Notes under the pieces: model-generated
What the model was told of the DNA's origin: nothing
The model's input: the letters and a program-made list of their open reading frames with translations, nothing else
Database searches by the model: none
Shown: in pieces, positions 21,240 through 30,392 of the stretch
How positions within the stretch are numbered: the first letter of the stretch is position 1
Layout: every line of letters starts with the position of its first letter
NCBI GenBank assembly: GCA_036768485.1
Contig: JAVLUZ010000273.1
Coordinates: 6,404,846-6,468,845 of the forward strand
Length of the DNA stretch: 64,000 nucleotides
Reading direction: 5' to 3'
DNA from: Mermis nigrescens
Lineage: Eukaryota > Nematoda > Enoplea > Mermithida > Mermithidae
Position numbers and translations under genes: made by a program

Positions 21240-21620
21240 TATGTAATAAACTTCATCAATTTATCTCAAAACGTTCTATAAAAATGTTCTGTGAAATTCG
21301 CTTTTATTTCAGGACTGCATGTTAATATATGCTTAACTGAGCATGACTTCAGTAAGCTATTGAACTCTCCTTTTAATTCATTACCATGATCACTTCTTAT
21401 TGATTGTGGAACAGCTTGTTGCAGAATTTTTTCAAAAGCCTGGGATGCAGGTATAGCATTTTTATTTGTCATTGCCTGTCCATAGGCTTCACGTGGGAAA
21501 ACATCAACAGTTACTAAAATATTTCGATTTTGATTTCCATTGTCATACTGGTTGGTTTAATGATACCTATGGCTAATTTCTTGTGAATAATATTTAAAGA
21601 ATGTAGTCATTTACGGATAT
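21240..21620 (-). pseudogene. Polinton integrase fragment
   Basis: The frame 21472-21266 reads IRSDHGNELKGEFNSLLKS (second catalytic Asp in SDHG) and EIKANFTEHFYRTF (position of the catalytic Glu). Upstream codons give ILVTVDVFPREAYGQAMT. It matches the relic at 36260-36500 on the plus strand better than the full integrase at 26780-27813. Neighbours are the mariner and a palindromic MITE. It is probably the 5' remnant of copy A. Confidence 0.6.
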
Positions 21621-21652
21621 TATGTAAAACACGTTCGAAAATAAGAGGACCA

Positions 21653-21885
21653 GGGCCTGTTTTCTATATGTTAAGGCTTAAACCAGGCTTAAGCCAGACT
21701 TCAATGTTTAAAGATATGCGGTCAGGTTTAAGCCCCCTGGCTTCCGATTTCCATGAAAGTTGACATAAGCTAGGCTTAACCCAATGACAATGTTGGAACA
21801 CGCGACATCAAAATTGAGCACTTATGTTCATCATGCACAGGTTTAAGCCTGGTTTAAAGCACACTTCATAGAAATCGACCCAGTA
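21653..21885. mobile_element. MITE-like palindromic element
   Basis: Ends GGGCCTGTTTTCTATATG and, reverse-complemented, GGGTCGATTTCTATGAAG. Subterminal blocks AGGCTTAAACCAGGCTTAAG and TTTAAGCCTGGTTTAAAG are in inverted order. There is no coding potential. The target duplication is not clear. Confidence 0.5.
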
Positions 21886-22344
21886 AAATCTAAAAACCGC
21901 ATGGCGCAATGCATTAAGAACTTTGAAGATTTTTGCTAAACGTGTGTGAAACCAACTAAAATAGCAACGTTTTTAATCGCAACTATTATCCTTAAGTTAT
22001 ATTTACTTACACAGCTCGACTAGGCTACTTAGCCACTGTACTGAACCTCCTTATAATTGCAATTAAACTTGTTCTGGCTAATCGTGTGCAAAAATGTATG
22101 TTACTATGATTAAAGCAATCAAACGAGGATGATTGAACACATCCTTAGTTTTGTGAAAATGCTATATCGGAAGCATGCAAAGCAGCCAGTGGTCTAAGAT
22201 ATCTTTGATCAGGTTTTCAAGCTTATTTTGCAAAATGGTCTAAAGCACTTAAAACTGCATTACTGGCTATGATCTATTATATCGCAGTTGGTATTCAGTT
22301 CAAGTTTTTCAAGAAACTATATGCATACTTTTGTACATACAAAC
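21886..22344. other. Unassigned AT-rich interval
   Basis: Nothing recognisable. Confidence 0.3.
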
Positions 22345-22960
22345 TCCAGTAGCGTCCCTAGGGTACAACGTTATAGCTTAGCCTATATTATTGCATAGGC
22401 AGATGGGGTCGAATCTTGCTCACTGGCTATCCACAGGGAGCAATAATGAAGGATAGGCAAAGATAAAGCATGCAGGGAGGGGGCGCGCCTAGCCCAGCAC
22501 ACGGCCTGCCCGCCTAGGGCCATTGGGGAAAAGGGGAAATTCTTGCATGCTCTATCTCAAGACATAATTGTCCGGTTAGGCCCAAACTTTATTGAACGCA
22601 TCCAGTTTACTTAGGGGTCACTGTAACTATCAAAATTTACTACCGCCATCTTACACTGCTTGATTTTATATTTTTTAGCAATTGAAGAAACAATGAAAGG
22701 ATTTTGCTCATTTTTTTGGTACGCGCCCAGCCCACCCGTTTGTCACCATAGCTACCAAAATTCACTAATGCTACTTTACACTGCTCGATTTTATCGATTT
22801 TTTAGCATTGAACAACCAATGCATAGTTTTTACTCGAGGGTTTGCCCCCTACAGTCGGAGATACGCATTTTGCGCATATTTCCAAAGATGCATCTTGCTG
22901 TCGCAATGTTTTCATGCAACGGTGTGGTCTCTTCCAGTTAGAGGCAATTAGTTTACTTAC
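22345..22960 (+). repeat. Left arm of outer inverted-repeat pair (family P3)
   Basis: Homologous in inverted orientation to about 45110-46110. Shared blocks are GCGTCCCTAGGGT, TAGCCTAT..TAT.GCATAGGC, ATCTTGCTC, GGCCCAAA, GAACGCA.CCAG, GGGGTCACTGTA and CACTGCTTGATTTTAT. Inside are two diverged ~120-bp repeats. The outermost ~100 bp also resembles the copy B inverted repeat (TAGCCTATGTTATAGCATAGGC), so this looks like the end of a related Polinton-type element. Confidence 0.55.
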
Positions 22961-23460
22961 CTCATCTTCATTTCAACTTTCATGTCTTTGATTAATTAGG
23001 CGTTTGATGTGTCTTTCCTCGTTTTGCTTATGATAATATCAAGCTTAGAATGCGCTTCACTATTTTATTCTATGCTGCAATAATTTTGAATGTGTGCGCT
23101 TTTTAGAATGCTTTGGAAAGCACCATTTTTATCAAATTTCAGAGGTATGTAAACCAAGGTTTCGCTTAATTAAGAAAAAATTTGGGCTTAGTTCGTATTC
23201 CGATAATTTTTTCAATGCTGAGTTTTAGAGAGGTAAAATTCCAAAATTTTACAGTGATAAGAATTTATTTTGATAATAAAAACATTCGATGTAGTTATGT
23301 TCTATTGCGGCGTTATAACATATACTTTTTTGAATTTTGGTCGGTCACATGACTATTCTTATTCAGTTTTTCATTTCTGCTTAATCTGACTTTTTTTAAA
23401 TGTAGACAATTGACTAAGCTCAGCGTTTTTTATTTTTTAAGTGACTTATTTTCAGTGTGG
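22961..23460. other. Unassigned AT-rich interval
   Basis: No gene or repeat family recognised. Confidence 0.3.
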
Positions 23461-24894
23461 CTGTCTAAAGAGTGTAAAGAATCTGAGCGTGAAAAAAGTT
23501 ATTTCGGCCAGTATTTGGTCTGCTAACAACTCCGGTTATGAGTCCTAAAAATTTGTTTTAGCAGAAATGTACTATGACCCAACGGCTATTCTGGGCTTAC
23601 CAGCAAACTTTTGTATACTCAGAATGTAGTTAGATCTAGGGGTTTAAACTTTACATTCTAGTGAATGGTGTAAGAAACAGATTTTGTCTAAGATTCATCT
23701 GCCAACATTTTCACTTATATCGCAGGATAAATTGGAAAAGTATAAATAAAGTACCGTACAAGGGCTACACGTCGTAGCAAATCGCGTTTACAAAACGCAA
23801 TATTGAGTTATTTATGGGAGTGTGAAGTTCGAAATCAGGGGTGTAAAATGGGCGAAAAACGCGCTTTTTTCCCTATTTTGATAAGTAAATATCTCAAATG
23901 TTTTGCACAACAGAAGGTTTCCGCATTTAAACGTACTATAATCGAAAAGCTACAACTCGGCTCAACGAATTTCTTTAAACTTAATGGAGAGTTACTTTCA
24001 GATTTTTAAAGTTTACAATGTGTTGCATGGTGGAAAATACGTTTTTGTCTGTTTTTTGTTTACCACCTACTCCATTAAGAAGTTTGGATAGGTCGAATAG
24101 AATAGAATTAAAGCTCTTTTAAGGTTTATACGTCATAGCGAATTGCGTTTGTTTACATCAATATTAAGCTTTTTTAGGAAGATGTTAAGTCAAAAATTGG
24201 GTGTGCTAAAGTGTTTCTGTCTTATTTTTTCTGCCACCTTCTCTGTTTACGAGTCTGGACATTATCTCAAGTCTAAAAGTGTACCCAAAAGCGAACGTGA
24301 TATGTCAGTTGGGCGCGTTTTTTTACACTCAACAGTGGTGTAAATTGGTTTACATCTGATATCTATTTGTCTTCAGGCAATTGTGGAGACTAAATTTTTT
24401 AATAAATGTTGATTGTAATAGCAGAGTAATATCAAAATTACACATCCGTCTTAAATCCTCTTTACACTCTATGGTTGTGTAAAGTTTACACTGTAAATTA
24501 ACTTTACTTTTAGAGCCTTGTAGAACCTCTATTTTTCAAAATCCTCTTTGTGAGGTCAGAATTACGAATCTGACTCTTAGTTTTTTCTACACTCAGTAGT
24601 TGTGTAAAGTAAGCACTAATCATTTATTGTTAATGTGTGCTTTTCACTACAAATTTATTTTACTTCCAGAGCATTGCAAAACGCGAATTTTTTTAAATAT
24701 TATCCCTAATGTCAGGATTAGGCATCTGACTGTTTGTTTTCTTTACATTCTGTAGTTAATGAAGGCTTACACTAAAAATAGTTTGGTTTCAAAGCGTTGC
24801 TGAAGCTTAATTTTTTTCAGAATGTTTCATGTAACGTCAGAATTTCGAATCTGAGCATGATCGTTCTTTACGCACAGTGGTGGATCTAGGATTT
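23461..24894 (-). repeat. GTGTAAAC array (family G), reverse orientation
   Basis: The same units as at 5735-8285 but inverted: GTTTACACT/GTGTAAAGT pairs, 'ATTACGAATCTGAC' and 'AGAGCCTTGTAGAAC'. It ends where an H2 element has inserted at 24895. Confidence 0.65.
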
Positions 24895-25772
24895 TCCTGA
24901 GGGGGAAGGGGTACCCCAACTTTCCCTAGAATGGAGTAAAATAGGTCCAAAAATTTGCACTTTTCGTGAACCATAGTGTCTTTCGGCGTTTTACTTTGTC
25001 CATCTTTATTTAAACCACTTTTAACGCAACATTTTTCTTTGAAAAAATTTTGAAATTTTCGACAATTTCTGCTAAAAAATCGTTAATTTTTTCCATTTTC
25101 GCAAAATCTGGCGCGAAGAGCCAAAAACTAGAGAAATTTAGGCAAAGAGACGTTTAGAAGCCTTATTTACTGCTCTTTTAGCTGCGTGTGCAGCATTTGA
25201 TGCGTAATGTCGAAAGTTTTGCAGAGCTGTTTGAGATAAATCTACGCTGAAATAGCTGTTTCTGCACTTAAAATTGTTTTAAAATCTAGTCCATAAGCCG
25301 AAAATGGCTTCTAGATTGCCAATAAAGTAAATGAACGTCATTAATAATTATTATTTGCATACCTGAGCGTGGGGGTTGGGGGTATGCACCTCCATGCTAA
25401 CCAAAATACCCCTTCCCCCAAGAAACCAAAATACCGCTCCCCCAGAATTCAATTTTGGAAATTTTTGTTGTTGTTTTTTCGCAATTTTTTGATGCCAATA
25501 GATTGTGCTCGATGAGAAACATTGAAAAATGGCGTTTTTTCGCCAAATCATTATTTTTAGGGTCATTCTTTTGACCTTTGAAAAAATCTTGCACCCTCCA
25601 GAATTTTGGTGGCGCTTACGTATGAATATTTGGCGCGAAGCCCCGGAGAAAATCGAGGAATTATGATCACTGACGACCAAAAATCATTACAAAATACATA
25701 CCCATTCTTTATCTCGCCAACTATTTTTGGCCGAGGGGAGGAGCGGCCGCCCCTCCCCTTAAATCTGCCCCT
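24895..25772 (+). mobile_element. hAT-like element H2, carrying a family M MITE
   Basis: Left end CAGTGGTGGATCTAGGATTT; right end TTAAATCTGCCCCTA. Without the inserted MITE (25350-25632 region) it is about 600 bp, the same as the 616-bp copy at 59275. It has no coding capacity. Flanking octamers no longer match, but G-array sequence resumes on the far side, as expected for an insertion into the array. Confidence 0.75.
25358..25624 (-). mobile_element. Family M MITE inserted in H2
   Basis: Starts CATACCTGAGCGTGGGGG and ends CGCTTACGTATG. Octamers ATTATTTG (25350-25357) and AATATTTG (25625-25632) match at 7/8. The paralogous empty site at 59745-59760 (TATCATTTGGCGCG) shows the sequence before insertion. 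Confidence 0.9.
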
Positions 25773-25789
25773 ATTCATACCCAATAATT

Positions 25790-26082
25790 GCATAAAGTTT
25801 ATGCTGAAAACCTTTGATCTCTTTAAATAAGGTAAGGTTGTCTTGTCTAAAAGAGATAATGCTGATGTTCAAAGCAATATTTTTTCCGCGTTCTTTTACT
25901 GCCGTCAGTATTGTGGAATGTTACCGTATTATGTTCACTTACTGATTTACTCAAATCATGCGAGTGAAGAGTAGGATACTAGTAAAGCAAAATGCTCCGA
26001 TAGAACAAAAAAAACAAATATACTTGGGAGTTTGGATTGTTAAGGATGTAAAAGGTGGGTACTAGGGAAAAGCCACCTAGCA
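25790..26082 (+). repeat. Family G/F fragment interrupted by the Polinton
   Basis: Collinear with 63690-64000: GCTGAAAACCTTTGATCT, TAAGGTTGTCTTG, TACTCAAATCAT, then the fold-back arm AAAATGCTCCGATAGAAC. The arm resumes after the Polinton at 45023 (CAAAATCTGTAAAAAACTTG), giving an internal reference for the insertion point. Confidence 0.7.
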
Positions 26083-26332
26083 AAGTAGTAATGGCTGTCA
26101 GCCTGGGGCGCAACGCTGTAGGATAGCCTATGTTATAGCATAGGCGATGATATAAAAATCTGCTCCCTGAGGTAAGCTGAGGGAGCAACGTTGAAGTATA
26201 GGCGCAGGCAGCAGGCAGCAAGGCACGTATGCACGTGTGTAGAATAAAATTCGTGCATGGCGCGAGTGAAGCGGGCGTTGACTAAGGATTGAATAAAAGA
26301 GGGTTCAAATCCACCAGCGTCCAATTTCTTTT
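26083..26332 (+). repeat. Copy B left terminal inverted repeat
   Basis: Starts AGTAGTAATGGCTGTCAGCC. It is about 94% identical by eye to the right repeat over ~245 bp. It contains the imperfect palindromes CTCCCTGAGG..CTGAGGGAG and TAGCCTATGTTATAGCATAGG, and ends in a tRNA-like segment. Confidence 0.85.
26255..26325 (+). other. tRNA-like segment in terminal repeat (A-box/B-box-like)
   Basis: TGGCGCGAGTGAAGCGG resembles a tRNA D-arm/A box, and GGGTTCAAATCC fits the B box/T-arm consensus about 50 nt later. No acceptor stem or proper anticodon stem can be drawn, so this is not a functional tRNA. It is either tRNA-derived or an RNA polymerase III-type promoter. The right repeat has the same segment, with a better T-stem. 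Confidence 0.4.
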
Positions 26333-26334
26333 TG

Positions 26335-26344
26335 TCTATAAATA
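26335..26344 (+). promoter_or_regulatory. TCTATAAATA box at inner edge of left repeat
   Basis: Exact box directly inside the terminal repeat. The first ATG (26378) is 33 nt further but opens only a short frame. Confidence 0.5.
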
Positions 26345-26466
26345 TGAGAAGTTTTGCTAAGAATTCATTTCTAAAAGATGGCGTGCGTCACCAGGAGAGC
26401 TCACGTTTCACCATTTTATTCTGAAACTGACTGAAAAGGCCAGCAAGCGCTTTATAACAAATCGAG

Positions 26467-26673
26467 ATGTACAGAGCATGGGTTCCTTTTTTCTGGCGAC
26501 TGATAGATGACGAATATAAAAAGGAAAGGAGATCCGAAGACAAGCGAGAGGCATTCTGGCACTTCGCACAGGATGTTAAACATTGTGTACTCGAAAAAGA
26601 TTTAGACGAATTATTTGGTTTATGGCAGCATTTCAATTCCGAATGGTCGAAACATGTTCGAAGATTTTTATGA
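26467..26673 (+). CDS. Small charged protein, first gene of copy B
   Basis: 68 residues (MYRAWVPFFWRLIDDEYKK...), mostly helical in character, rich in K/R/E/D and W/F, with no signal peptide. A stop lies directly upstream in frame, so this ATG is the likely start. An AATAAA occurs about 35 nt after the stop. I do not recognise it. An earlier ATG at 26378, better placed relative to the TATA-like box, leads to a stop after 18 codons, so the original gene may have been longer and frameshifted. Confidence 0.4.
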   Translation: MYRAWVPFFWRLIDDEYKKERRSEDKREAFWHFAQDVKHCVLEKDLDELFGLWQHFNSEWSKHVRRFL

Positions 26674-26740
26674 TAATTGTATTTGTCATCATGTAAATTG
26701 TTTGTTGTAATAAAAACCAGTGCTATTAAAGGTCGAAAAA

Positions 26741-26750
26741 GTTATAAATA
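26741..26750 (+). promoter_or_regulatory. GTTATAAATA box of integrase gene
   Basis: A one-base variant in the TATA core context, 29 nt before the integrase ATG at 26780. Confidence 0.55.
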
Positions 26751-26779
26751 ATTATTTTGTATAACTTCTAAAGATAAAA

Positions 26780-27813
26780 ATGAATAAAGTATCAAAAAAG
26801 CTATATTATGATAGTAAGACTGGGTATACTGGTGCAAACCAGCTGTATCTCAGAGCCAAAAAGAAATTTCCTATATCAAAAATAAAAGAATGGTTAGAAA
26901 AACAACCAACGTATTCTTTACACAAGCCAACCAAAAAAAACGCTATTCACGGAATCGAGTGCTTGTAAGTAGCATTGATGAGCAGTGGCAAGCAGACCTT
27001 GCCGACTTGCAATCGCTCAGCGAGTTCAACGACGGATTTAAGTATTTGTTAAACTGTACAGACCTGTTTTCAAAGTTTGCCTGGTCTATACCATTAAAAA
27101 CGAAAAGTTCAAAAGATATTCTTAAAGCTTTTAAGCAAATTTTTCTCAGTCAAAAACCACACAAATCGCAAACGGATGCGGGAAAAGAATTTACTAATAA
27201 AGAAGTACAGAAATTTCTAAAATCGGAATTTGTCGATTTTTTCATAACAAAAAGCGAATTAAAAGCATCTGTGGTTGAGCGATTCAACTGTTCGTTGAAG
27301 GAAAAAATGTGGAGATATTTCACAAAAAATAACACGTACCGGTACATAGATATTCTGCCCGCTTTGCTCTACAACTATAATCACTCGTTTCATAGGACCA
27401 TAGGTACACTTCCGGCGAATGTGACTCGAGAGAATGAGCGACAAATTTTAAACAAAGCATTTAGAATCGCTAAAAAGAATGCTATATTTAAATTTAACAT
27501 AGGCGATAAAGTACGCATAAGTAAAGTGAAGCAAACATTCGAAAAGGGGTATTGGCCCAACTGGACAGAGGAATTTTTCATCATTGCTAAAACACTCGCT
27601 CGAACACTCTCGTTTATGTGTCTAAGAGATCAGAAGGGCGAAAAGCTTGAGGGCATTTTTTACAAAGCAGAATTGCAGAAAATTGACGCGTCATCGAACA
27701 ATTTATACATTGTTGAAAAAATTTTGAAAACTCGAAAATGGGGTAATAAAACTGATTACTTGGTCAGATTAGGTGTTACCCCTCAAAATTTGACTCCTGG
27801 GTTTCTATTCTAG
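26780..27813 (+). pseudogene. Retrovirus-type DDE integrase of Polinton copy B, one frameshift
   Basis: Inserts the element DNA into the host genome. The N-terminal part (26780-26960) has LYYDSKTGYTGANQLYLRA, a KKIEEWL-like helix and LHKPTKK. The core is read in another frame from about 26945: DEQWQADLADLQ (first Asp), SQTDAGKEF (second Asp) and KASVVERFN (Glu, about 33 residues later). The C-terminal part is an SH3/chromo-like region (FNIGDKVRISKVK ... FYKAELQKI), typical of the transposon integrase family also found in nematode F54H12.3-type proteins. The frames meet at a run of eight A (26933-26940), so one indel, or slippage at that run, is enough to explain the break. The rest of the protein is intact. 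Confidence 0.85.
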
Positions 27814-28577
27814 TGAAGCTGTGAAGGCAGCTGAGTGATCAGATCATAACGGTCATTTTTTAAAAATAATCTAATGACTTTTCTAGCTGAGAGTCCTGCA
27901 AACAGTAACGTGTTACCTGAATATACTTTTATCTGATATTCAGGCTCTAAAACCTGTTGAAGTTTCCTCACAGATTCTAGCCCATTAATAGTGTTTAAGC
28001 CAGCCTTATGCATTAATTGCTCCACTAAGCGTTTCTGTTTTGCGCAATGGCTTTTATTGCCCTTTCTTATAGCTTCCCAGTCTACACTGTTGTCAGCTTT
28101 TGCTATCCCTGTTATAATAGCACGAGCTAATAACAATTTATCATTTGATGTTATTTTAATAAATTTACCGCCATTTTTGCAGAACTGTTCTACACTCGTA
28201 GTGCTGCCTAGCCCTGTTTGTCTACCTGCAATTACAACAGGAACAGACATGTCTTCATCAAAACCAAATTCCTTATTTGACTGAACGACCCTCTCAATTA
28301 CACTTAAAATTTTATCTCCATTAACATGCTGGCGTTTTGTAAAAGGAATTATTACAGGTGTGCTTAAGCTAGGATGTCTAATATCAAATCCAACCATGCT
28401 ATCGTGTGGATATTTGTGTAGTATTTTTTGTTTAGCGTCCTCGAAGATCGCATTGAGAACACTAAAATTTTCAACTACTTTTTGGAACTTTAACAGAAAC
28501 ACACTAGATTCACAGTTGAACCTTAGAACGTGCCTACTTGGCAATTTGCCCATAGTGTAGAAATCATTAATATCCAT
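27810..28577 (-). CDS. Polinton polymerase N-terminal-domain-like protein, 255 aa, intact
   Basis: An uninterrupted frame starting MDINDFYTMGKLPSRHV. It has the pattern GFDIRHPSLSTPVIIPF, ILSVIERVVQSNKEF, LLLARAIITGIAKADN and, near the end, RKVIRLFLKNDRYDLITQLP. I recognise this as resembling the region that precedes the zinc-finger/exonuclease part of Polinton-type protein-primed polymerases, but here it stops right after that region. It may be a stand-alone terminal-protein-like or truncated gene. It is convergent with the integrase; the two TAG stops share the palindrome CTAG (27810-27813). A TCTATAAATA box lies 26 nt upstream of the ATG. It is the longest intact frame beside the integrase, which argues for recent function. 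Confidence 0.55.
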   Translation of the reverse strand: MDINDFYTMGKLPSRHVLRFNCESSVFLLKFQKVVENFSVLNAIFEDAKQKILHKYPHDSMVGFDIRHPSLSTPVIIPFTKRQHVNGDKILSVIERVVQSNKEFGFDEDMSVPVVIAGRQTGLGSTTSVEQFCKNGGKFIKITSNDKLLLARAIITGIAKADNSVDWEAIRKGNKSHCAKQKRLVEQLMHKAGLNTINGLESVRKLQQVLEPEYQIKVYSGNTLLFAGLSARKVIRLFLKNDRYDLITQLPSQLH

Positions 28578-28603
28578 TTTCCAAAAAATCTAGTCAATCA
28601 CCA

Positions 28604-28613
28604 TATTTATAGA
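28604..28613 (-). promoter_or_regulatory. TCTATAAATA box of the 255-aa gene
   Basis: Exact box on the minus strand, 26 nt before the ATG at 28577. Confidence 0.65.
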
Positions 28614-28992
28614 CAATATTTTTGTAAATTTGTGAAATATTTTTGTCAAGTTGTGAAACATTTTTGTCACATTGTGGAAATTTTTTGTCACGTTGTGAAA
28701 ATTTTTTGTCATGTGAAAATTTTTTGTCAAGTTGAGAAAATTCTTTGTCAAGTTGTTAAAATTTTTTGTCAAGTTGTGAAATATTTTTACATGCTTAAGC
28801 ATAGTACTTTTGTCAAGTTGTGAAAATTTTAAGTCAAGTTGTGAATTATTTTTGTCATGTTGTGGAAATTTTTTGTCACGTTGTGAAAATTTTTTGTCAT
28901 GTTGTGAAAATTTTTTGTCAAGTTGTGAAATATTTTTGTCAAGTTGTGAAAAATTTTTGTCAAGTTGTGGAAATTTTTTGTCAAGGTGTGAT
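28611..28992 (+). repeat. ~21-bp minisatellite, TTTTTTGTCAAGTTGTGAAAA
   Basis: About 16 diverged units of 20-22 bp with the core TTTTTGTCAAGTTGTGAAA; variants have CACGTT or CATGTT. It is interrupted once at 28790-28808. Because the unit is mostly 21 bp, open frames run through it on both strands (e.g. a repeated NFHNLTK), but they are repeat translations, not genes. Confidence 0.8.
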
Positions 28993-29010
28993 GAGTCATC
29001 TTATATGTAA

Positions 29011-29018
29011 TATATAAG
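29011..29018 (+). promoter_or_regulatory. TATATAAG box of the 29046 gene
   Basis: TATATAAG, 27 nt before the ATG at 29046. It is a weaker relative of the TCTATAAATA boxes at the same spacing. Confidence 0.4.
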
Positions 29019-29045
29019 ACTCTCGCAATTATTATTATTTGAGAA

Positions 29046-29399
29046 ATGGCGTCTACTATCGAGACAACTATTTGTATTCCAGAGCTGTTCTCTGTTAACA
29101 ATATTAAAATCGAAATTACTCACCGCTTTTTGTATATTCGCAAAAGACTTCTTCAGAACCTGCAAGAAGCTACAACCAAATATGGACAATGTAAATATCA
29201 AAGCGTATTTCAGCAAGAAAATGGTCCGAATCAGCACTTCTTCAAAAAACAGACTGTGAAATCGAACTAATCATTGATAAGCGGTTAGCTCAAAGCAAGC
29301 CAAAGCCGCTTCCTACTGCCAAACAAATTCAAGAGGCAGCAAGAAACGTTGAGAACTTTATCAAGAAACTTCAAATGATGGAAATGAGAATTCCCTAGG
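29046..29399 (+). CDS. Unknown helical protein, about 118 codons, one frameshift
   Basis: Starts MASTIETTICIPELFSVNN. The first frame runs to about 29215. The continuation, in a second frame, reads IELIIDKRLAQSKPKPLPTA and ends KLQMMEMRIP before a TAG at 29397-29399. The C-terminal part is a plausible amphipathic helix. No family is recognised. It is divergent from the minisatellite and convergent with the TBP-like gene, whose end lies 7 bp away. The tight packing and promoter-like box argue that it is a real element gene. Confidence 0.4.
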
Positions 29400-29405
29400 G
29401 CTATA

Positions 29406-29918
29406 CTATAATCGACATTTATCAAGCATAGTCGAAATTAATTTGTATGCTATATGCAGCTCATACTCGTGTTTTGCTCCTGCAAGAATAAGTTATCCAC
29501 TTGTAAATAATAAACATGTTACATTCCTTACCTTATATATTAACCCATGAAACAATTCTACCTCGTACATGCACTTTCTTTCCATAAGTTCATAAAATTT
29601 GCAAAGATTAATTTGATAGCCTGAATTAGCAGATCCTACAAACAGTTGGGGCTGTACCCATGAAACATTGGTTTTTAAATTAATAGCTTCAATATCTGTC
29701 CTTATTGCAGCTTCACCATTTTTTATTGTTTTGGCTCCTACACACACAATTTTACCGGACTTAAAAATCAGTAGTGTTGCCTGAGGTAGTCGTAGTACAA
29801 TGCCTGGAAATTCCTTGGGGCTGTACTGAGTAATATTTGATAATCTTGAGTGAATTTCCTCCAAATCAATAGAGCTCGGCAGAGCTGTTGTTAGAACAAT
29901 ATTCTGTATTGTAAGCAT
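29406..29918 (-). pseudogene. TATA-binding-protein (TBP) homolog with one in-frame stop
   Basis: About 170 codons, the size of a TBP core, with two direct structural repeats. Repeat 1 has SPKEFPGIVLRLPQATLLIF followed by KSGKIVCVGAK. Repeat 2 has CMYEVELFHGLIYKVR followed by CLLFTSG, then a TAA (29493-29495) and, in the same frame, LILAGAK. The F-x-G-(I/L) and (L)-(I/L)-F-x-S-G pairs keep the positions of the four DNA-intercalating phenylalanines of eukaryotic TBP, and SGK..V..GAK is the TBP signature. TBP bends TATA DNA and nucleates Pol II/III initiation. The protein is very diverged from cellular TBP outside these motifs. It lies between the 29046 gene and the ATPase and starts 3 bp from a CTATAAATAG box. 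The stop would remove the last ~28 codons; this single lesion suggests recent loss or an assembly error. Confidence 0.8.
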
Positions 29919-29920
29919 TT

Positions 29921-29930
29921 TCTATAAATA
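29921..29930 (+). promoter_or_regulatory. TCTATAAATA box between TBP-like and ATPase genes
   Basis: An exact box (with the next base, the nearly palindromic CTATAAATAG), 40 nt before the ATPase ATG at 29971 and touching the TBP-like ATG on the other strand. It could serve the ATPase and be an autoregulatory site for the TBP-like gene. Confidence 0.55.
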
Positions 29931-29970
29931 GTTTACAACAACGTATCTGTGCATATTCATAATCGTAAAA

Positions 29971-30392
29971 AATGATTTTTCAACGCCCTTTACATGTATT
30001 CTTTCTGGACCTACAAAGTCTGGCAAAACGACATTTGTCAGACGTTTGATCGAGAATATAGAAGGTTTGATTGATAGAAAAATAAATAAGATATGGTGGT
30101 GCTTTGCGGAAAATCAGCACCTTTACAGCAAGATCAAGAATGTTTCATTCATAGAAGGGCTTCCTGATTTTAGTCATTCAAAAGGGTTTAGCCCTACCCC
30201 TCAACTTCTGATACTCGATGATCTGATGCACGAGAGCAAGGGTCACTGGAATAGCATTATTCACATAGTTCAAAACTTGTTTTTTGATGAGCTTAGAACT
30301 ATCACGTATAAATTCTGATTACATCGTTTTATTTAAAAATCCTGCAGATCAGCTGCAAGTTCAAGTTTTGTCTCGTAAGCTATATCCCACTA
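29971..30392 (+). pseudogene. Copy B packaging ATPase, 5' part, interrupted
   Basis: Walker A loop SGPTKSGKTTFV at about 30006-30041 and Walker B LLILDDLM at about 30205-30230. The region SDYIVLFKNPADQLQ follows. A frame change near 29985 separates the ATG from the Walker A frame. The gene is cut at 30392 by the 8.7-kb inner element and resumes at 39071. Confidence 0.75.

Noticed and set aside
26255..26325. Functional tRNA gene
   Set aside because: A- and B-box-like motifs exist, but no acceptor stem or anticodon stem can be formed.
27810..28577. Ordinary host gene
   Set aside because: Position inside the bounded element, the shared stop with the integrase and the element-type promoter box favour an element gene.
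28590..29101. Open frames on both strands (CQVVKIF / NFHNLTK repeats)
   Set aside because: Caused by a ~21-bp tandem repeat, open in several frames at once.
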